Source: Eutreptiella sp. 'Long Island Sound 2002' (Eukaryota; Euglenozoa; Euglenophyceae; Eutreptiales; Eutreptiaceae). From it: DNA of 64,000 nt. Position 1 is the stretch's first letter. Each line of letters opens with the position of its first letter. Below the pieces are notes generated by a model. It ran no database searches. It had not been told where the DNA came from and was given only the letters and a program-made list of their open reading frames with translations. Location: contig OZ038397.1 in NCBI GenBank assembly GCA_964036045.1, positions 19,531,742-19,595,741 of the forward strand. Reading direction: 5' to 3'. The position numbers were made by a program, and so were the translations under genes. Shown here piece after piece: positions 1 through 13,400 of this stretch.

Positions 1-1224
1 GTGCACAACCCACAAAACGCGAACATCAAAGCTTTTTGAAGGGTTTTTGAACGAAATTCGCGTCCTGGCCCCCCACCTACGGCCACGCCAATGCCCCCCT
101 CCTCACTTCAGAAGCAATGGGCCCCTTTGCCAATCGACCCCCATTCCGGAAAAGAAGATGCGTACACCGTTGCATAGCCGCATGGACCGCACCGTGTTGC
201 AAGGCCGTTGCATAGTGGCACGGCAGTGGGCAGGGCAACAGACGGAGGAGGCCTCTTTAAGGATTCTTCTGAAGGTCGTCATTCTGTTCCGTGTTCAGTG
301 GCCGCGGCATAGCGTTGCGTCATCGTTGCATAGCTTTGCTGTTGCACGGTACTGTCGGGCTGCAGCGTAGCAGGGTTGCAGAGCCTTCTTGTAGCGATGA
401 CCGTCGCACAGCACTGCATGGCCGTTGCGCAGGCAGTGGCACATGGGGCAGACCGACGCACGGGCACCCTGTGTCAGTGGGGCAGGATCATGGAAAGAGG
501 GTCAGCCCCCCCCCCACCCCCTCCGATAGCCGTAGTGTACGGCGAACTCAAGGCAGCATTCGGCACTGATCTGGTTTGCGCTGTAGTGCAGCAAAGGCAA
601 AACAATGTACTGAGATTCATGGCTATGGCCATATGCCGTGTCACGGGGGGTACCTGCGAGCTCAGTATCCGTTGCTCATGCCCCCCCCCCCCCCCCCTCC
701 TGTACCACTTAACTCCACAGCGGTCAACACACTGCCCCTCATGATGGGTCCCATTGATGGGGCACCGCGACCTTGTGCCTCATTTCTCTGCCCCGGGAGG
801 CAGCAGACAGCACCACGCAGGGAGACGCACAGCCCGCACGCCTCGACACCTGCACGCCCGTCCCGCACGGAGGAAGGCGCGTGCCCCGACCCGCCGGTTG
901 AGTGAATCGCGCCGCGCACCCATCCCCCCGAAAGAGGCGACTCCGTTGGTCCATAAGACCGGGTCGGACTGGGAGGAAGGGCCCAAAGCCCCAAGCCCCC
1001 CCCCCCCATACCATTCGTGAAACAATGTACTGAGATTCATGGCTATGACCATATGCCTGTGTCACGGGGGGTATGTGTGAGCTCAGTATCCGTTGCTCAT
1101 GGCCCTGTACCATTCGTCCACTGCAGTCCCCTGGCTTGGTTTGTCCTTGTGATGGCCATGCCCAGCACTTGGGGCGCCATGCCCCCGTGCTCCGCGGCGC
1201 ACGCGCCCGCCTAAGCCCCGGGGG
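1..1224. other. Upstream region of SEC3, no gene recognised
   Basis: This is GC-rich sequence with several C runs and no open frame that resembles a protein. A block of about 83 bp occurs twice in direct orientation (about 599-680 and 1018-1101). It is recognisable by the words acaatgtactgagattcatg and cagtatccgttgctcat, and it differs by only a few bases between copies. The stretch just before 1225 probably contains the SEC3 5' UTR and promoter, but I see no TATA box or other defining signal. Confidence 0.5.
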
Positions 1225-1406
1225 ATGAGCACCGACTGCCGCCTAGATGCCGGGCCCTACGGCAAACTCGAGCATGCGCTGGGGCAGGCCAAGGAGACGC
1301 TGCTCATGGCGGCCTGGATCCAGCAGCACAAGAGGCACAAGATGTCCCAGAAGCCGTACACGGCAGACCGCATCCTCGCGGTCGCCAGTCCCCAGGGGGA
1401 GGCACG
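1225..1406 (+). CDS. SEC3: SEC3 exon 1
   Basis: The exon starts at an ATG in good context (ggggatga) and codes for residues 1-61. Its last residues (RILAVASPQGEA) align with the first strand of the Sec3 PH-like domain. The donor gtatga at 1407 splits a CGG codon in phase 2, and exon 2 supplies the matching single G. Start choice rests on this being the first ATG in the frame near the domain; an upstream non-coding exon cannot be excluded. Confidence 0.7.
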
Positions 1407-4400
1407 GTATGAAGGGGTGCAGGTGCAAGGCTTGAGGCAGAATGTTCTTTGGGCATGGCTGCCCCCCCCCCCCCCCCACCAAAGCATGGACTCGGAGGGT
1501 GCATCTGGGTGCACCTGGTCAACGGCACGGGCAACAGCCCCGTCTCCGGGACGGCCGACCCCCGGAGTAGTCAAACAGGACAAGTCATCCGGGGGCTCCG
1601 TTGACACAACCAAAACACGTTCGGGCCCACAGAGGGTCAGAATGAGCGGTGGCGAGAGGCCGATAGGCGCCGCCAAAGGCAACCAACGTAATACCGAGGC
1701 CTTGTGCCACCCCCCGCCCCCCCTCCTCCTCTTTTTACCGAAGGACAAATTCTCGTTGGGCCATTTCTGGTACACAAGCTTTTGGGTCCCAGACCCCCCC
1801 CCCCACCCCCACTCCACAACAACCCCCTCAGGCACGGGCCTGTGCAGATGGGCTGCCGTCAACATCCCCCCCCCCCCCGCAGGTCTCGGCGACCCTCGGC
1901 GGCCATGCCCCCCCCCCGCACTCCAGCCCGCAGCTCTCGCCATGGCCCTCTGCGACCGGGGACTGGCCCGCCGCCCCTCTGTCACCTTTCAGCCTCTCCC
2001 TACCCCTCCACAACCCCCGTCCCTCCACGCAGCCCTCCCCACTCCTCCACTGTCACCCTCAGGCTTGGCTGGGGCGGCCGAAGGCGGGGGTGCGTGCAAG
2101 GAGGGACAAGGGGTTGATGGGCTCCCAGCCAAACGTCGGCGTTCCAATGTGTATGGCCCACCTCCCTTCCGTCTTGTTCACGCCGCAGCACGGAGTCCGG
2201 TCTCAGACACCCTGGGCACTGCCTCGGTTTCGGCATTCCCCACCCGCACGACATGGGGCTGTAAAGTTCACTCCGACAGTTTGGGGGGTTTAGGAGGAGG
2301 CCCCCAGGGATGCATTGGAAAGGGGGGAGGTAACCCCCCCCCCCTCCAGGGCGCCCAGCCTATGCCCAGCCACTGTCTCCCTGACGCCAAGTGCCGGCCT
2401 CAACGGCATTTGTAACCGACAGTAGCCGCCCACAACCGCTTTGTCAACCTCCTCCAACCGCCTGTCTAACGGCTTCTGGGGCCGCCTCCGAGGCCCCTTT
2501 CCTTCTAATGCATCCCTGGAGGCCCCCCCCAAGGATCCCTTCACAGCAATATCTGACATCTCATCTCCAGTGTGTCTATATCGAGTGATGCTCCCCAGTC
2601 CCGGTCCATGAAGCTCACATGAATACTCCTCAGACACACCCACGCAAATTCACTCTCAGAGTTCAGCACGGATGTGAGTGGCACTCATCGCCGACTGTGG
2701 GAAGAATGAGGGGTCAGAGCGCTAAACACAGTCGCAGCTGAGCAATTTGGTTTCGGTTGCCTGCGGCGCCGCAAGCGAAGGCTATGCAAATGACTATGAG
2801 TTCTGCCGCGGTGCAGGACAGGAAGCTGCATGAAGGGGGCGGGGGATGATCAGACAGAGGACAGCATCACCTCAGTGCCCGTGGTTGGTTGAACGACTTG
2901 GCTGCCAGGCAGCAGTGGAGCGCTAAATTTGAATTCTTCGTTTGTTGGATCTGTGATGTGTTGGAGTTGGTGTGTTTGGTTGGGTGCTGACGACACAGGA
3001 CACTCCCACACAAAGGGAAGGGGGCCCCGTCGCTACCGGGTGCCAGGGCAACCCCTGCTCAACCGGCATCAGGTGGGGGGTGTCTCCCGCAGCCCAGATG
3101 GGCTGTTTGAACAACAGGAGCGGGAGCCCATCAGGGGCAGACCAGCCGTGAGGGCGAAAAGGACATATGGTGGACGGCCGGGACAGCGCGTGGAGGAACA
3201 GGGCACCTGGGCCTCACGCACACAGAAACACAGCGAGGCAGGCTACGGACGGCCTGTGGACAGAGGCGTGTGGACAGCAACCACAGTCAAACGACCCCGG
3301 CAACAACCAGCACATCCTCAATACGCCAACTGGTGGGCGCCGCTGACGCGCAAACGGCACATCCCGCCACATTCAGCACAGCCCCGGCACACCAACCACT
3401 GGGCTCCGCGAACGCGGAAACGACACCAGCGGGAGCACCGGCCGCAGCGGCCGACAGAACGCAGCGACCCGACACAACATGCGAAGGGAAGAACGGGTGA
3501 CTGTCCAGGGCCCCGTAAAGGAAACAACAACCAGACGGACTGTCACACAGGGGCGGGGGGGGGGGGGTGGCAAAGTTTTCCGCTAAACAAAAGAGGGCCA
3601 TTGACCGCATCCGGAAATAGTGCTTGCGGTTCCGCTGGCAGCGGATATCTGCACGACAGCACTTGCGCCGCCTTCTGCGCCCTACTTGCTTGTAATGTGC
3701 AGCACGCCCAGACACATTACCACGGCCACTGACCCCAATCACCACCGCTTTGCAGATGAACTCAGCCCACGTCACAATGTGGCCCACAGGTACCGGTCAA
3801 CCGCCAGTCATGGCGCTTTCTGGCGGAGTGTTTCCCTTGAAGCAGCGGCTACCGGCGTTTGGCCGCCAAGTGTTCCCAAATTCTCCCCCGCATTTTGGGC
3901 GCTGTGCAGGAACGTATGCTGAGGCCGCGGTGATGAGGGGGGCACGCCGTGCACTGCGCGCGCGCTGTGCGAACCGCGGGCCATTGTCGACCCGTTTTCC
4001 CCCATGGCCAAGGGGACCGCGGTACCCACTGTGTCCCCAGACACAGAGCTGCCCCAGATTCCTACTCAGTCCAAATACTCAAGGAATGAGACAACACAGA
4101 GCTGCCCCAGATTCCTACTCAGTCCAAATACTCAAGGAATGAGACAACACAGAGCTGCCCCAGATTCCTACTCAGTCCAAATACTCAAGGAATGAGACAA
4201 CACAGAGCTGCCCCAGATTCCTACTCAGTCCAAATACTCAAGGAATGAGACAACACAGAGCTGCCCCAGATTCCTACTCAGTCCAAATACTCAAGGAATG
4301 AGACAACACAGCGCAAAAAAGTGGTACAACACTCTTTGATCCAACAATGGAATGCAGGCCTCTTCGAAAATGAAAAGTGGGGCTGCCGTGCCATAAACAA

Positions 4401-7400
4401 TCATCGACAAAATCATGAATCATCACAAATATTCACGAGTCAGACTGGAGATGCGGCGCCACAAACCCGTGGAAAACCCCCGGGGGTGCCTTCTGACGTT
4501 TGGTGTGGTCGAGCGTCCTTGGAAATGTGATCAGGTGATACCTCCTTCAGGCCTTTCGGCCTGGCACTCCCACTGAAAATGCCAGAATGCGGTCAGTTTT
4601 CTCTCCAAATCCGCTTCTGCCCTCGGGACGTAGACTCCGGTGGTGGGTGGTGTTCACGGTGGTCACGGGAAAAGTGATTTAACTGTTCGCCGCTGTGCCC
4701 GCGCTGCGCGTGCGCTGTGCAGCAACGCCCCCCCCCCCCCCCGCCCCCGAGTTGAGGCCGAGGTGAGTCCGCTCCGTTGGCCTGCCACTGCCATTGGGGC
4801 ACCGCTCCTCACGGACTCCGCCCCGACCATTCCAGGGACAAGCTCCGGGTGCACGTGATCAAGCCGCGCGGGGACCATTTCCAGATCGACAAGACGTACA
4901 AGGCCAAGGCCCTGCAGTCCGTCGCACACAAGCGCACCGCGTGGGAGCTGGGGTTCGACGGGACCGTGACCAGCCACACCCTGCGCTTTGCCGACAGCTC
5001 CGCGCAGCTGGAGGTCTTTCTGACGGCGCTGGTGCGGCGGTATGACGGGGCGCGGGCGGGGGCGTGCGCGGGCGCTGGCGGGGGGGGGCGAGGAGGGAGG
5101 GGCGGGGGCGTGGAAGGGGATGGCAGGATGTGGAAGGGGGTCCGAGGGGTAGAGATGATGGGGGGGTGGCTTGTGTGTTCGCCGGTGTGTTTTGGTCCGC
5201 TTTGTGGTGGTTTTGTTGGTTTGTGCGCGCGGGCGGGTTTGTGTCTGCCTGTCTGTGGGTGGCACCCCTCCCCCTCTGGGCGCCCATACTGTGTTGCACC
5301 CCCGTGGACTCCCCAGCCCACCCATGGTTCAGATGAAAGGGAATGGAAGAGGCCATTTACCCCCCTCCCCCCCGCCTGCCAGAACGTACCCAAAACCCAG
5401 CAAATAGACAAATGGTTCGACAATGACCCATTCCGAACGTGGAAATATCAGCCCCTCCCCCTGCCGGAATGGAAATTAAGGCAAAGCCGTGGGGGGGGGG
5501 GGAGGATGGGCTGTTTGCGCAACATGAGCGGGAGCCCATCAGGGGCAGACCAGCCGTGAGGGCGAAAAGGACATATGGTGGACGGCCGGGACAGCGCGTG
5601 GAGGAACAGGGCACCTGGGCCTCACGCACACAGAAACACAGCGAGGCAGGTTATGGACGGCCTGAGGACGGAGGTGTGTGGACAGCAAAACCAGTCAAAC
5701 GACCCCAGCAACAACCAGCACATCCTCAATACGCCAACTACTGGGCGCCGCTGACGTTCAAACGGCACATCCCGCCACATCCAGCACAGCCCCGGCACAC
5801 CAACTACTGGGCTCCGCGTACGCGGAAACGACACCAGCAGGAGCACCGGCCGCAGCGGCCGTCAGAACGCAGCGACCCGACGCAACATGCGAAGGGAAGA
5901 ACGGGTGACTGTCCAGGGCCCCGTAAAGAAACAACAACCCGACGGAATGTCACACGGGGGGGGGGGGGGGGGGGTCCGTGATGGTTCCCCGTTCTCTGAC
6001 TTCCGTGAGAGCGGTGGTGGTTGTGGCAGGTCTGGCTGATTGATGGGGAAATGCTCAAAGAATCCGGGGGACTCCCCTGCGTTGCTTGTAAAGACAACTG
6101 ATGTGCCAATTCGCAATGATGGCAGACCGGCGTAGTAGGCCCCACCGCTGTGGGTTAGGGATAGGCGCGATGCTGTGGCAAGCACCTCGGAGATGTCTTT
6201 TGCAATGCCAGACGGTGGCGCAGGGAAGCATTCAGAAATGATGGGGTGAGGCCGGATGTGTCGGAAGGGCTCTGGTAGACCGTGTAGGCCATGTCGGCAG
6301 GAGACCCTTTGGGTGATGTCGGGGTTTGTGAAGGGGCTTTCTGAGTGGTCGGAGTGCATTCAGGTGGAGAAAAGCAACCGACTACACAGAGCCTTGCGGA
6401 GCGTGTCCCTTGGGCAGGTCCGTCGTGGTGGGTCAATCAAAAAAAATAGGAAGGAACTCAGAAAGGGCGGCGGGGTCCCGGGGGGGGGGGGGGCTAAGGG
6501 GCATGACGGCGGGATGGATTGCTGTCTGAGGCTGGCGGCGCTAGGACGGTCGCATACCATTTCCCCCATTTGACGGCACTCAGACGTTTGAGGGTGACGG
6601 CGGGGGCCGCAAGCAGGTCACAAAGCGCTCCACACACGCACGTCCTGGTGTGCGCATGCACCAATGCAGAGGCAGTTCGAAAGAGCACAGTGCTATAGTA
6701 CACCCTCTGTCACCTTCGGATCATTGTTTTCCACCGTTGGCCTGTTTTGTCACCACCCGGGCGTTTTGCATTGGGGAGGGGGGCCTCTGCTGAGACGAAT
6801 GGAAGCTTTGTCGTGGTGCATGGCGGTGTTGTGTGCTGCTTTCCATCGGCGGGTTTGATGGTTCGCAGGACTTTAGGTGTAGTGGACATTGGTGCTTCGT
6901 CTGCCAACTTGTTGGCTACATGACACGTCAGTGAAGAGCGTTGCACTCCTGCTTTGTGCCTGACGGTACCAGCCGTGCACACGCATCTGTGTCCCGTCGC
7001 GGGGCTACCCCATGGACCCCCCCCCCAACCCGCTCAAGCAAAGCCCCCCCCCCCCCCTCCTGCCCCCCGCCCCCCCAAAACACACACACAAGGCCCAACC
7101 AAAGCACAACAACACCGTGCGTGTAAGCTCAACCGAGTCGACAGGGGTTATGGGGGTGTCTGGTGTCTGAGCGCCCGGAGCCGATTCTACTGGACGCCCC
7201 GGCCGAGCCGGGCTGAACGGCGCCACACCGCAGCGGGCGCAACGTTCATGGCGTCACTCTCGCCCCCCCCCCCCCTCCCGCCCCTCAGACATGATGTTCT
7301 CTTTTCTGTTTCAGACACAGTGTGTCTTGAGGTTGAACCGGGTTTGGCATAGAGAATGCAGATGCACTCATGCCTGACTGTGGAGTGCATTGCCTCTGGT

Positions 7401-10400
7401 TTGCATTTGTCTGTTTTTTAATTAGGTCACACACCCCTCCCGCCCCTTGTCCCGTGTCCCCCCATCCCCCCGGCTCTCACCTCCATGTGCTTCTGGCCGG
7501 GCACCACACGGTACCCGCCATCGGGGGAGGGTGCTGCCGTCGGCCGGCCCCAGCACCGCACAACTGCCTGGGGTATGGGGGGGTTGTGGCTGGGCTGCAG
7601 GGCGGGTTCCCGGACACGCCCCTTCCCACCGACGCGGTGACGCAGGACGGAGGAGGACTGCAACACGACCCCCGCCATGACCGGCCCTACGGGTGCCTCC
7701 TCGCCCCCGCGGATGGACGTGCAGTCGCCGCGGGACAGCGTGTCTTCCGGGGACCTGCAGGAGCTCGAGCGCCTTCAGTCGGGGACATGGGACGCGGACG
7801 TGGTGCTGGAGGGCGTGCCTGTGGACGATAGCCCGCAGCTGTTGACCGCGGAGGAGGTCTCTGTGTCGTGATGGTCGCTTTTGGAGGGCGGGGGGGAGGG
7901 CAAACACAGCGGAAACACAGCGAGGCAGGCTATGGACGGCCTGTGGACAGAGGTGTGTGGACAGCAAACACAGTCAAACGACCCCGCCAACAACCAGCAC
8001 ATCCTCAATACGCCAACTACTGGGCGCCGCTGACGCGCAAACGGCACATCCCGCCACCTCCAGCACAGCCCCAACACACCAACCACTGGGCTCCGCGAAC
8101 GCGGAAACGACACCAGCAGGAGCACCGGCCGCAGCAACCGACAGAACGCAGCGACCCGACGCAACATGCGAAGGGAAGAACGGGTGACTGTCCAGGGCCC
8201 CGTAAAGAAACAACAATCCGACGGAATGTCACACGGGGGGGGGGGGGGCGTCTGCGCCACCGAAGAGCAGTGGCCGTCGATGGAGCGGGGCACGGAGTTG
8301 AAGGGCGAGGGGCGTCGAGGCCAATGCGCGGGCCATCGACGCAACCGGCGGCGTCGGGTGGGTAACACGCCGCCGGTTGGCAGCCGACGGTGGTCGCAGA
8401 GTGACGGGGGCGGACTGTGATTTGGATCCCGGTGCCGTGTCCCGCAGGGCTGCGCAGGTGTTGCGGCAGGTGCCCCTGAGGCGCACTGCCGTCGGGATGG
8501 CGTGGGCCGCTCTGCTGCTCCGGCCGAAGGCGGGCAAGTGGTCGGGCTGCCGCGGGGGGCGTGGCGGCGTTCCTTTGCTGTCGACAGACGATTGCGCGGC
8601 ATCGGGCACAGCGCCCCGACCCGCAGCGTTTCCGTCCGCCGCTGCGGCGGGTCGTCCCTGGGGCCCACAACGGGACATTGTCCCGGGGTTTCTGGCACAG
8701 CCCCCGGCAGCCGTTGAGAAGGGCTGCAAAGCAGGGCTCAGGGCCGTGCGGAAGCGCCCATTCCCGACACGGCCACAAGGGGCGCCGCGTCATGTGCGGC
8801 GTGCCCTCCAGGCGCCATGCGGGGGTCCTCAGGGCGGCATTGGGGTGTCCTCGGGGCACCAGGGCATCTGCGCCGGGGGACGGGGGGGGGAGCGGATGGC
8901 AGAGCGTGCGCATGGGACGCAGCGCACAGCCAGCCCCGTCGCTACCGGGTGCCAGGGCAACCCCTGCTCAACCGGCATCAGGTGGGGGGTGTCTCCCGCA
9001 GCCCAGATGGGCTGTTTGCGCAACAGGAGCGGGAGCCCATCAGGGGCAGACCAGCCGTGAGGGGGAAAAGAACATATGGTGGACGGGCGGGACAGCGCGT
9101 GGAGGAGCAGGGCACCTGGGCCTCACGCACACGGAAACGCAGCGAGGCAGGCTACGGGCGGCCTGTGGACGGAGGCGCGTGGGCAGCAAAAACAGTCAGA
9201 CGACCCCCACAACAACCAGCACAACCCCCAATACGCCAACTACTGGGCGCCGCTGACACGCAAACGGCACATCCTGCCACATCCAGCACAGCCCCGGCAC
9301 ACCGACCACTGGGCTCCGCGAACGCGGAAACGACACCAGCAGGAGCACCGGCCGCAGCGGCCGACAGAACGCAGCGACGCGACGCAACATGCGAAGGGGA
9401 GAACGGGTGACCGTCCAGGGCCCCGTAAAGGAGCAACAACCCGACGGAATGTCACACGGGGGGGGGGGGGGGGTCCTACTTCAGGCAAAAGGCGATGCAT
9501 CAAAGGATTGCTGAACCCCCCGAAGGAATGCTGAGCTATTGCACTTGCCGCGGTACGTCACAGACCGCCGCCATGCAGCGAGGGTGGGGGGGGGGGGGGT
9601 GCGCAATGGGGGACCTGCCCAACTCAGTTCAGAAGACTTGTCTTCAGGGGAAAATGGCATTGAGGCTCCTTGCCTGCCCCCCGGCGTCCTGCGTTGTGGT
9701 CTGGCGGCCGGGACGCTCTGCCATGGCCGCGGGGACTGTGCCGCACTGGACGGCCCGCTCGCATGCCTCGCGCGCCCCGCCCCAAGCGCCGCACGCGCTT
9801 CGCAGGAGGAGAACCTCGCGGAGTTGATGGCGGCGCTGGACTTCGAGACGTCGGATCCGGCGCAGTACGACAATCTGGACGCGTTCATGAAGCGGCTGCA
9901 GACGGAGCAGTCCGCGCTGCAGATGCTGAACGCGAAGGCGGTGATGGACGTGGAGCAGGTGTACGTGAAGTTGCAGGAGGACCTGGCGTCCGTGGCCATG
10001 CAACTGGGGGACATGGAGAACGAGTTGCGCAACTACGATCGCTCGATGCAGAGCCTGCGGGCGGACGTTGAGGCCATTCAGGTGTGCTCTTGGCGGTGCT
10101 GCGGCATTTGTTTGGAGTCGCAGTGCGTGATCGGGTGTTGTCAAATCGGTGCATTGCCGGTTCTTGGGCAGACGTCAGATTGTGTCGTGGTGGGCAGTGC
10201 GTCATCGGCGTTTGGCAGGGCAGTGGTGGTTTTTGTCGGTTACGCACTGCGACTTCGTTTTCTCCCGGTTTTAGGACGTGCATCGTTCTTTTCTGACAAC
10301 AACCGACAGAAACGAGCCATGGACGGCCTAAACCCGACAACGGTGAGCAACCGACGGAAAACGAACGTAGGCAGTGCATTGTCCGTTTCTATCAGTTGCT

Positions 10401-13400
10401 CAGTGGATTGTTGTCGGATTTGGGCAGTGCATCGTTCGTCTCCGCCAGTTATTAAGTCATACACCGTTGGTTTACGGTGGGGTGCACTGTGCACTGGCGT
10501 TTTGCATTCCACAGGCCCGCAACAGCGAACTGGAGCACCAGAAGGCGAACTACGAAGGGCTGGAGAAGGAGCTCCGCGTCCTGTTGGAGGCGTTGGCGGT
10601 GGACGAGACGCACCTGAAGGCGCTGCAGCAGCCCGTCTTCGAGCCGGAGGCCGAGCTCCGGCGGGTCGTGGAGGCCGTCGACGCCGTGGAGACGACGATG
10701 GAGGCGCTCCGGCACGACCCCCAGCGCATGCGCATGCTCGCGGTCCGGGAGCAGCTGAACAGGTACTCCGGCATCCGCGGCGGCTTCCTCGGGCGGTTGG
10801 GCGGGTACCTCGAGTCCAAGTTCCAGGCGCTGGTGCTGGAGATGATGGGGCAGCGCGGCCGGTTCTCGCGCAGCCGCGCGCTGGTCTGGCAGCCCCACAC
10901 GGAGGTGCACGAGCGCCTGCGCGCCCTGGCGCCCCTGATGAAGGTGCTGCGCCTGTCCTCTGTCCCTCCCCCGCCCCCCCGCTCTTGTGGTGTGGCGGCG
11001 TGGGGTAGGGGGGGGGGCTGGGGTCTCCCGAGCTTTCGGGGAAGGCACCTCCGACCGGTGCCGGACGCAAAAGGCGATGCGCGCGCGCGCGCCTCTCAGA
11101 GTGAGCCGGGTCCTGAAGGCTGTCGGTCTGTCGTACAAAGTCACGGCTGGTGCGCGCAGCGAGTGCGGTCTGTATGGGACGCGTGGTGTGCGCAGTGCTT
11201 TCCGTTGGGGAGTGGGACGGGCGTCCCTTTGCGCGCAGGTGCCGCCTCTGCCCCCTGGCGTCCCTCCCGCGCCGGCGCTGTGGGAAAGGGCCAGGGGGTT
11301 GTGGATCGCGGGGGATGACCCGTCGGTGGCCGAGGGGGGACGGGGCGGTCAAGAGAAGGAGAGAGAGGGGGTGTGTGTGCGCGGGGGGGGGGGGGGGGGC
11401 TCAGCATTTCCGTTGATATCTCCGCACATATGAATTTTGTGGTACCGTCCGGCAGATCTGGGAGTCCCTGTTTGGCGAGGGCTGGCAGTTGCGTACCGCT
11501 GCAGGGCCGCTGCAAAACCGTTGGTGTCCTCCCCGCGGGTCGTCTTTGTGTTGCATTCCTTGTACCAGAACGGTACGTATGGTCCTGTGGGCCACTGACG
11601 GGCCATTGCCTCCTCCGTTGCCATTGCTCTTGTGCCGATCGCACGCACGTGCACTAGCCCAGGCATCCTCCGCGCGGGGGGGGGGGGGGCTGTTTGTCCC
11701 ACGTGAACTCCATAATGCCCAGGCAGATCTGGTGGGTGCTGCACGGCGGTGGTTGACGACGTGCCGCTGCAATACTACCGCTCCGCTTGTCTGTGGCCCG
11801 TCCACTGGGGTCTTCGTGTCTCATTCTTTTTGACAGACAGGCACCAACGGTCTTGTAGGCCACTGGCGAGCCCATTTTCAGTCTGCGCCTTTGTACTGAC
11901 TGCCTCTTGTGAACATGTGCAGTAGCCCAGGGTCCCTTCGGAGTGGGGGGGGGGTGCACAGTGCAGCGTAAAGCACCCGGGACAACGTGCAGGCGCGCAC
12001 GCCAGCCGCGTCAACTTTGAAGCGCACGCGACCCGCAACCAACAAGGGACGCGCCCTGCGCACGCGCGACCCACGGAGTGGGGGAGCGTACGTGATGAAC
12101 GGCAATGCACTCCTGAAAAGCATCTTGAAATTGTCGTGTCATGGGGGTCACATTTGCCGCACAAGTGACTGAAAAATCAACGTCCGATACAGAGCCTACG
12201 ACACGCTTCCTCCCCGAGTGTGAACGCCGGCTTAATTGCACCTAAATTTGATTCAAATAAGAAGCTAGTATTGCGAGGGAAAATATAACGACTGTGTCTT
12301 AACCGGGACAACGCGTGGAGGAGCAGGGCACCTGGGCCTCACGCACACGGAAACGCAGCGAGGCAGGCTATGGACGGCCTGAGGACGGAGGTGTGTGGGA
12401 ACAGCAAAAACAGTCAAACGACCCCGGCAACAACCAGCACAACCCCCAATACGCCAACTATTGGGCGCCGCTGACGCGCAAACGGCACACCCCGCCACAT
12501 CCAGCACAGCCCCGGCACACCAACTACTGGGCTCCGCGAACGCGGAAACGACACCAGCAAGAGCACCGGCCGCAGCGGCCGACAGAACGCAGCGACCCGA
12601 CGCAACATGCGAAGGGAAGACCGGGTGACTGTCCAGGGCCCCGTAAAGGAGCAACAACCCGACGGACTGTCACACGGGGGGGGGGGTCCCCAGGGCACGA
12701 AACTACTCCCCTTTGGGTGGGAGGGGGATGGAGAGGAGGAAACCCCGGAGAAGCGGAGCCTGTACACGCCCCCCAGACAGGCCGAGCAGACAACGACGAC
12801 CCAACGGAACATGCGAAGGGACGAATGGGTGACTGCCCAGGGCCCCCGTAAAGGAGCAACAACCGTCACAAAGGGGGGGGTGCTGCTGGGGCCGTGCTCC
12901 AACGCCCACCCTCCGGCGCCGTGCAGGTGATGAAGGCCAACGCCCTGGAGCTGCACGTCGCGCTGCGGCGGCGGTACGCGACGGAGATGCAGAAGGTGTA
13001 CAAGAAGGAGATCGCGAACTACTTCGCGGTGGCGAAGGGGTTCATCGAGACGCGGCGGCACGGCAAAGACACGGTGCTCCTGGGGACCTCCGACCGGGCC
13101 AAGTCCCTGGACCTGCTCGTGCAGGCCCAGGCCGCGACGGGGAACCGGTTCCTGCTGCCGGAGGTCGCTTCGCAGGTGTTCCGAAGAGGGGCTGCGGTGC
13201 GGGTGGGGGCACGGCCGGAGGTACGGGGGGATGGGCAGCCACTGCCCCTGTGCTGTGCGATGCTGTGGCCCTTGCGACACGCACACGCCCGGAACGGCGC
13301 CCGGCACGTACTCGACGCGCACTCGGGGCTGTCCTTGAGGGCGCCTTTTCTTTTTGTGAAGGACAGCCCTTGAGGACAGCCCCGAGGACCACCAACCGCT

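Noticed and set aside
3025-3567. The poly-G element as a protein-coding gene (an open frame with repeated NYWAP and RKRH words)
   Set aside because: The frame is broken by indels in some copies, the opposite strand is about as open, and high GC makes stop codons rare. There is no domain, and the truncation pattern fits a non-coding retroposon better.
11456-11530. An extra SEC3 exon (open frame starting IWESLFGEGW after an AG)
   Set aside because: It lies within a repeat with copies at 11700 and 27640, and exons 5 and 6 already join in phase at a conserved position with no missing residues.
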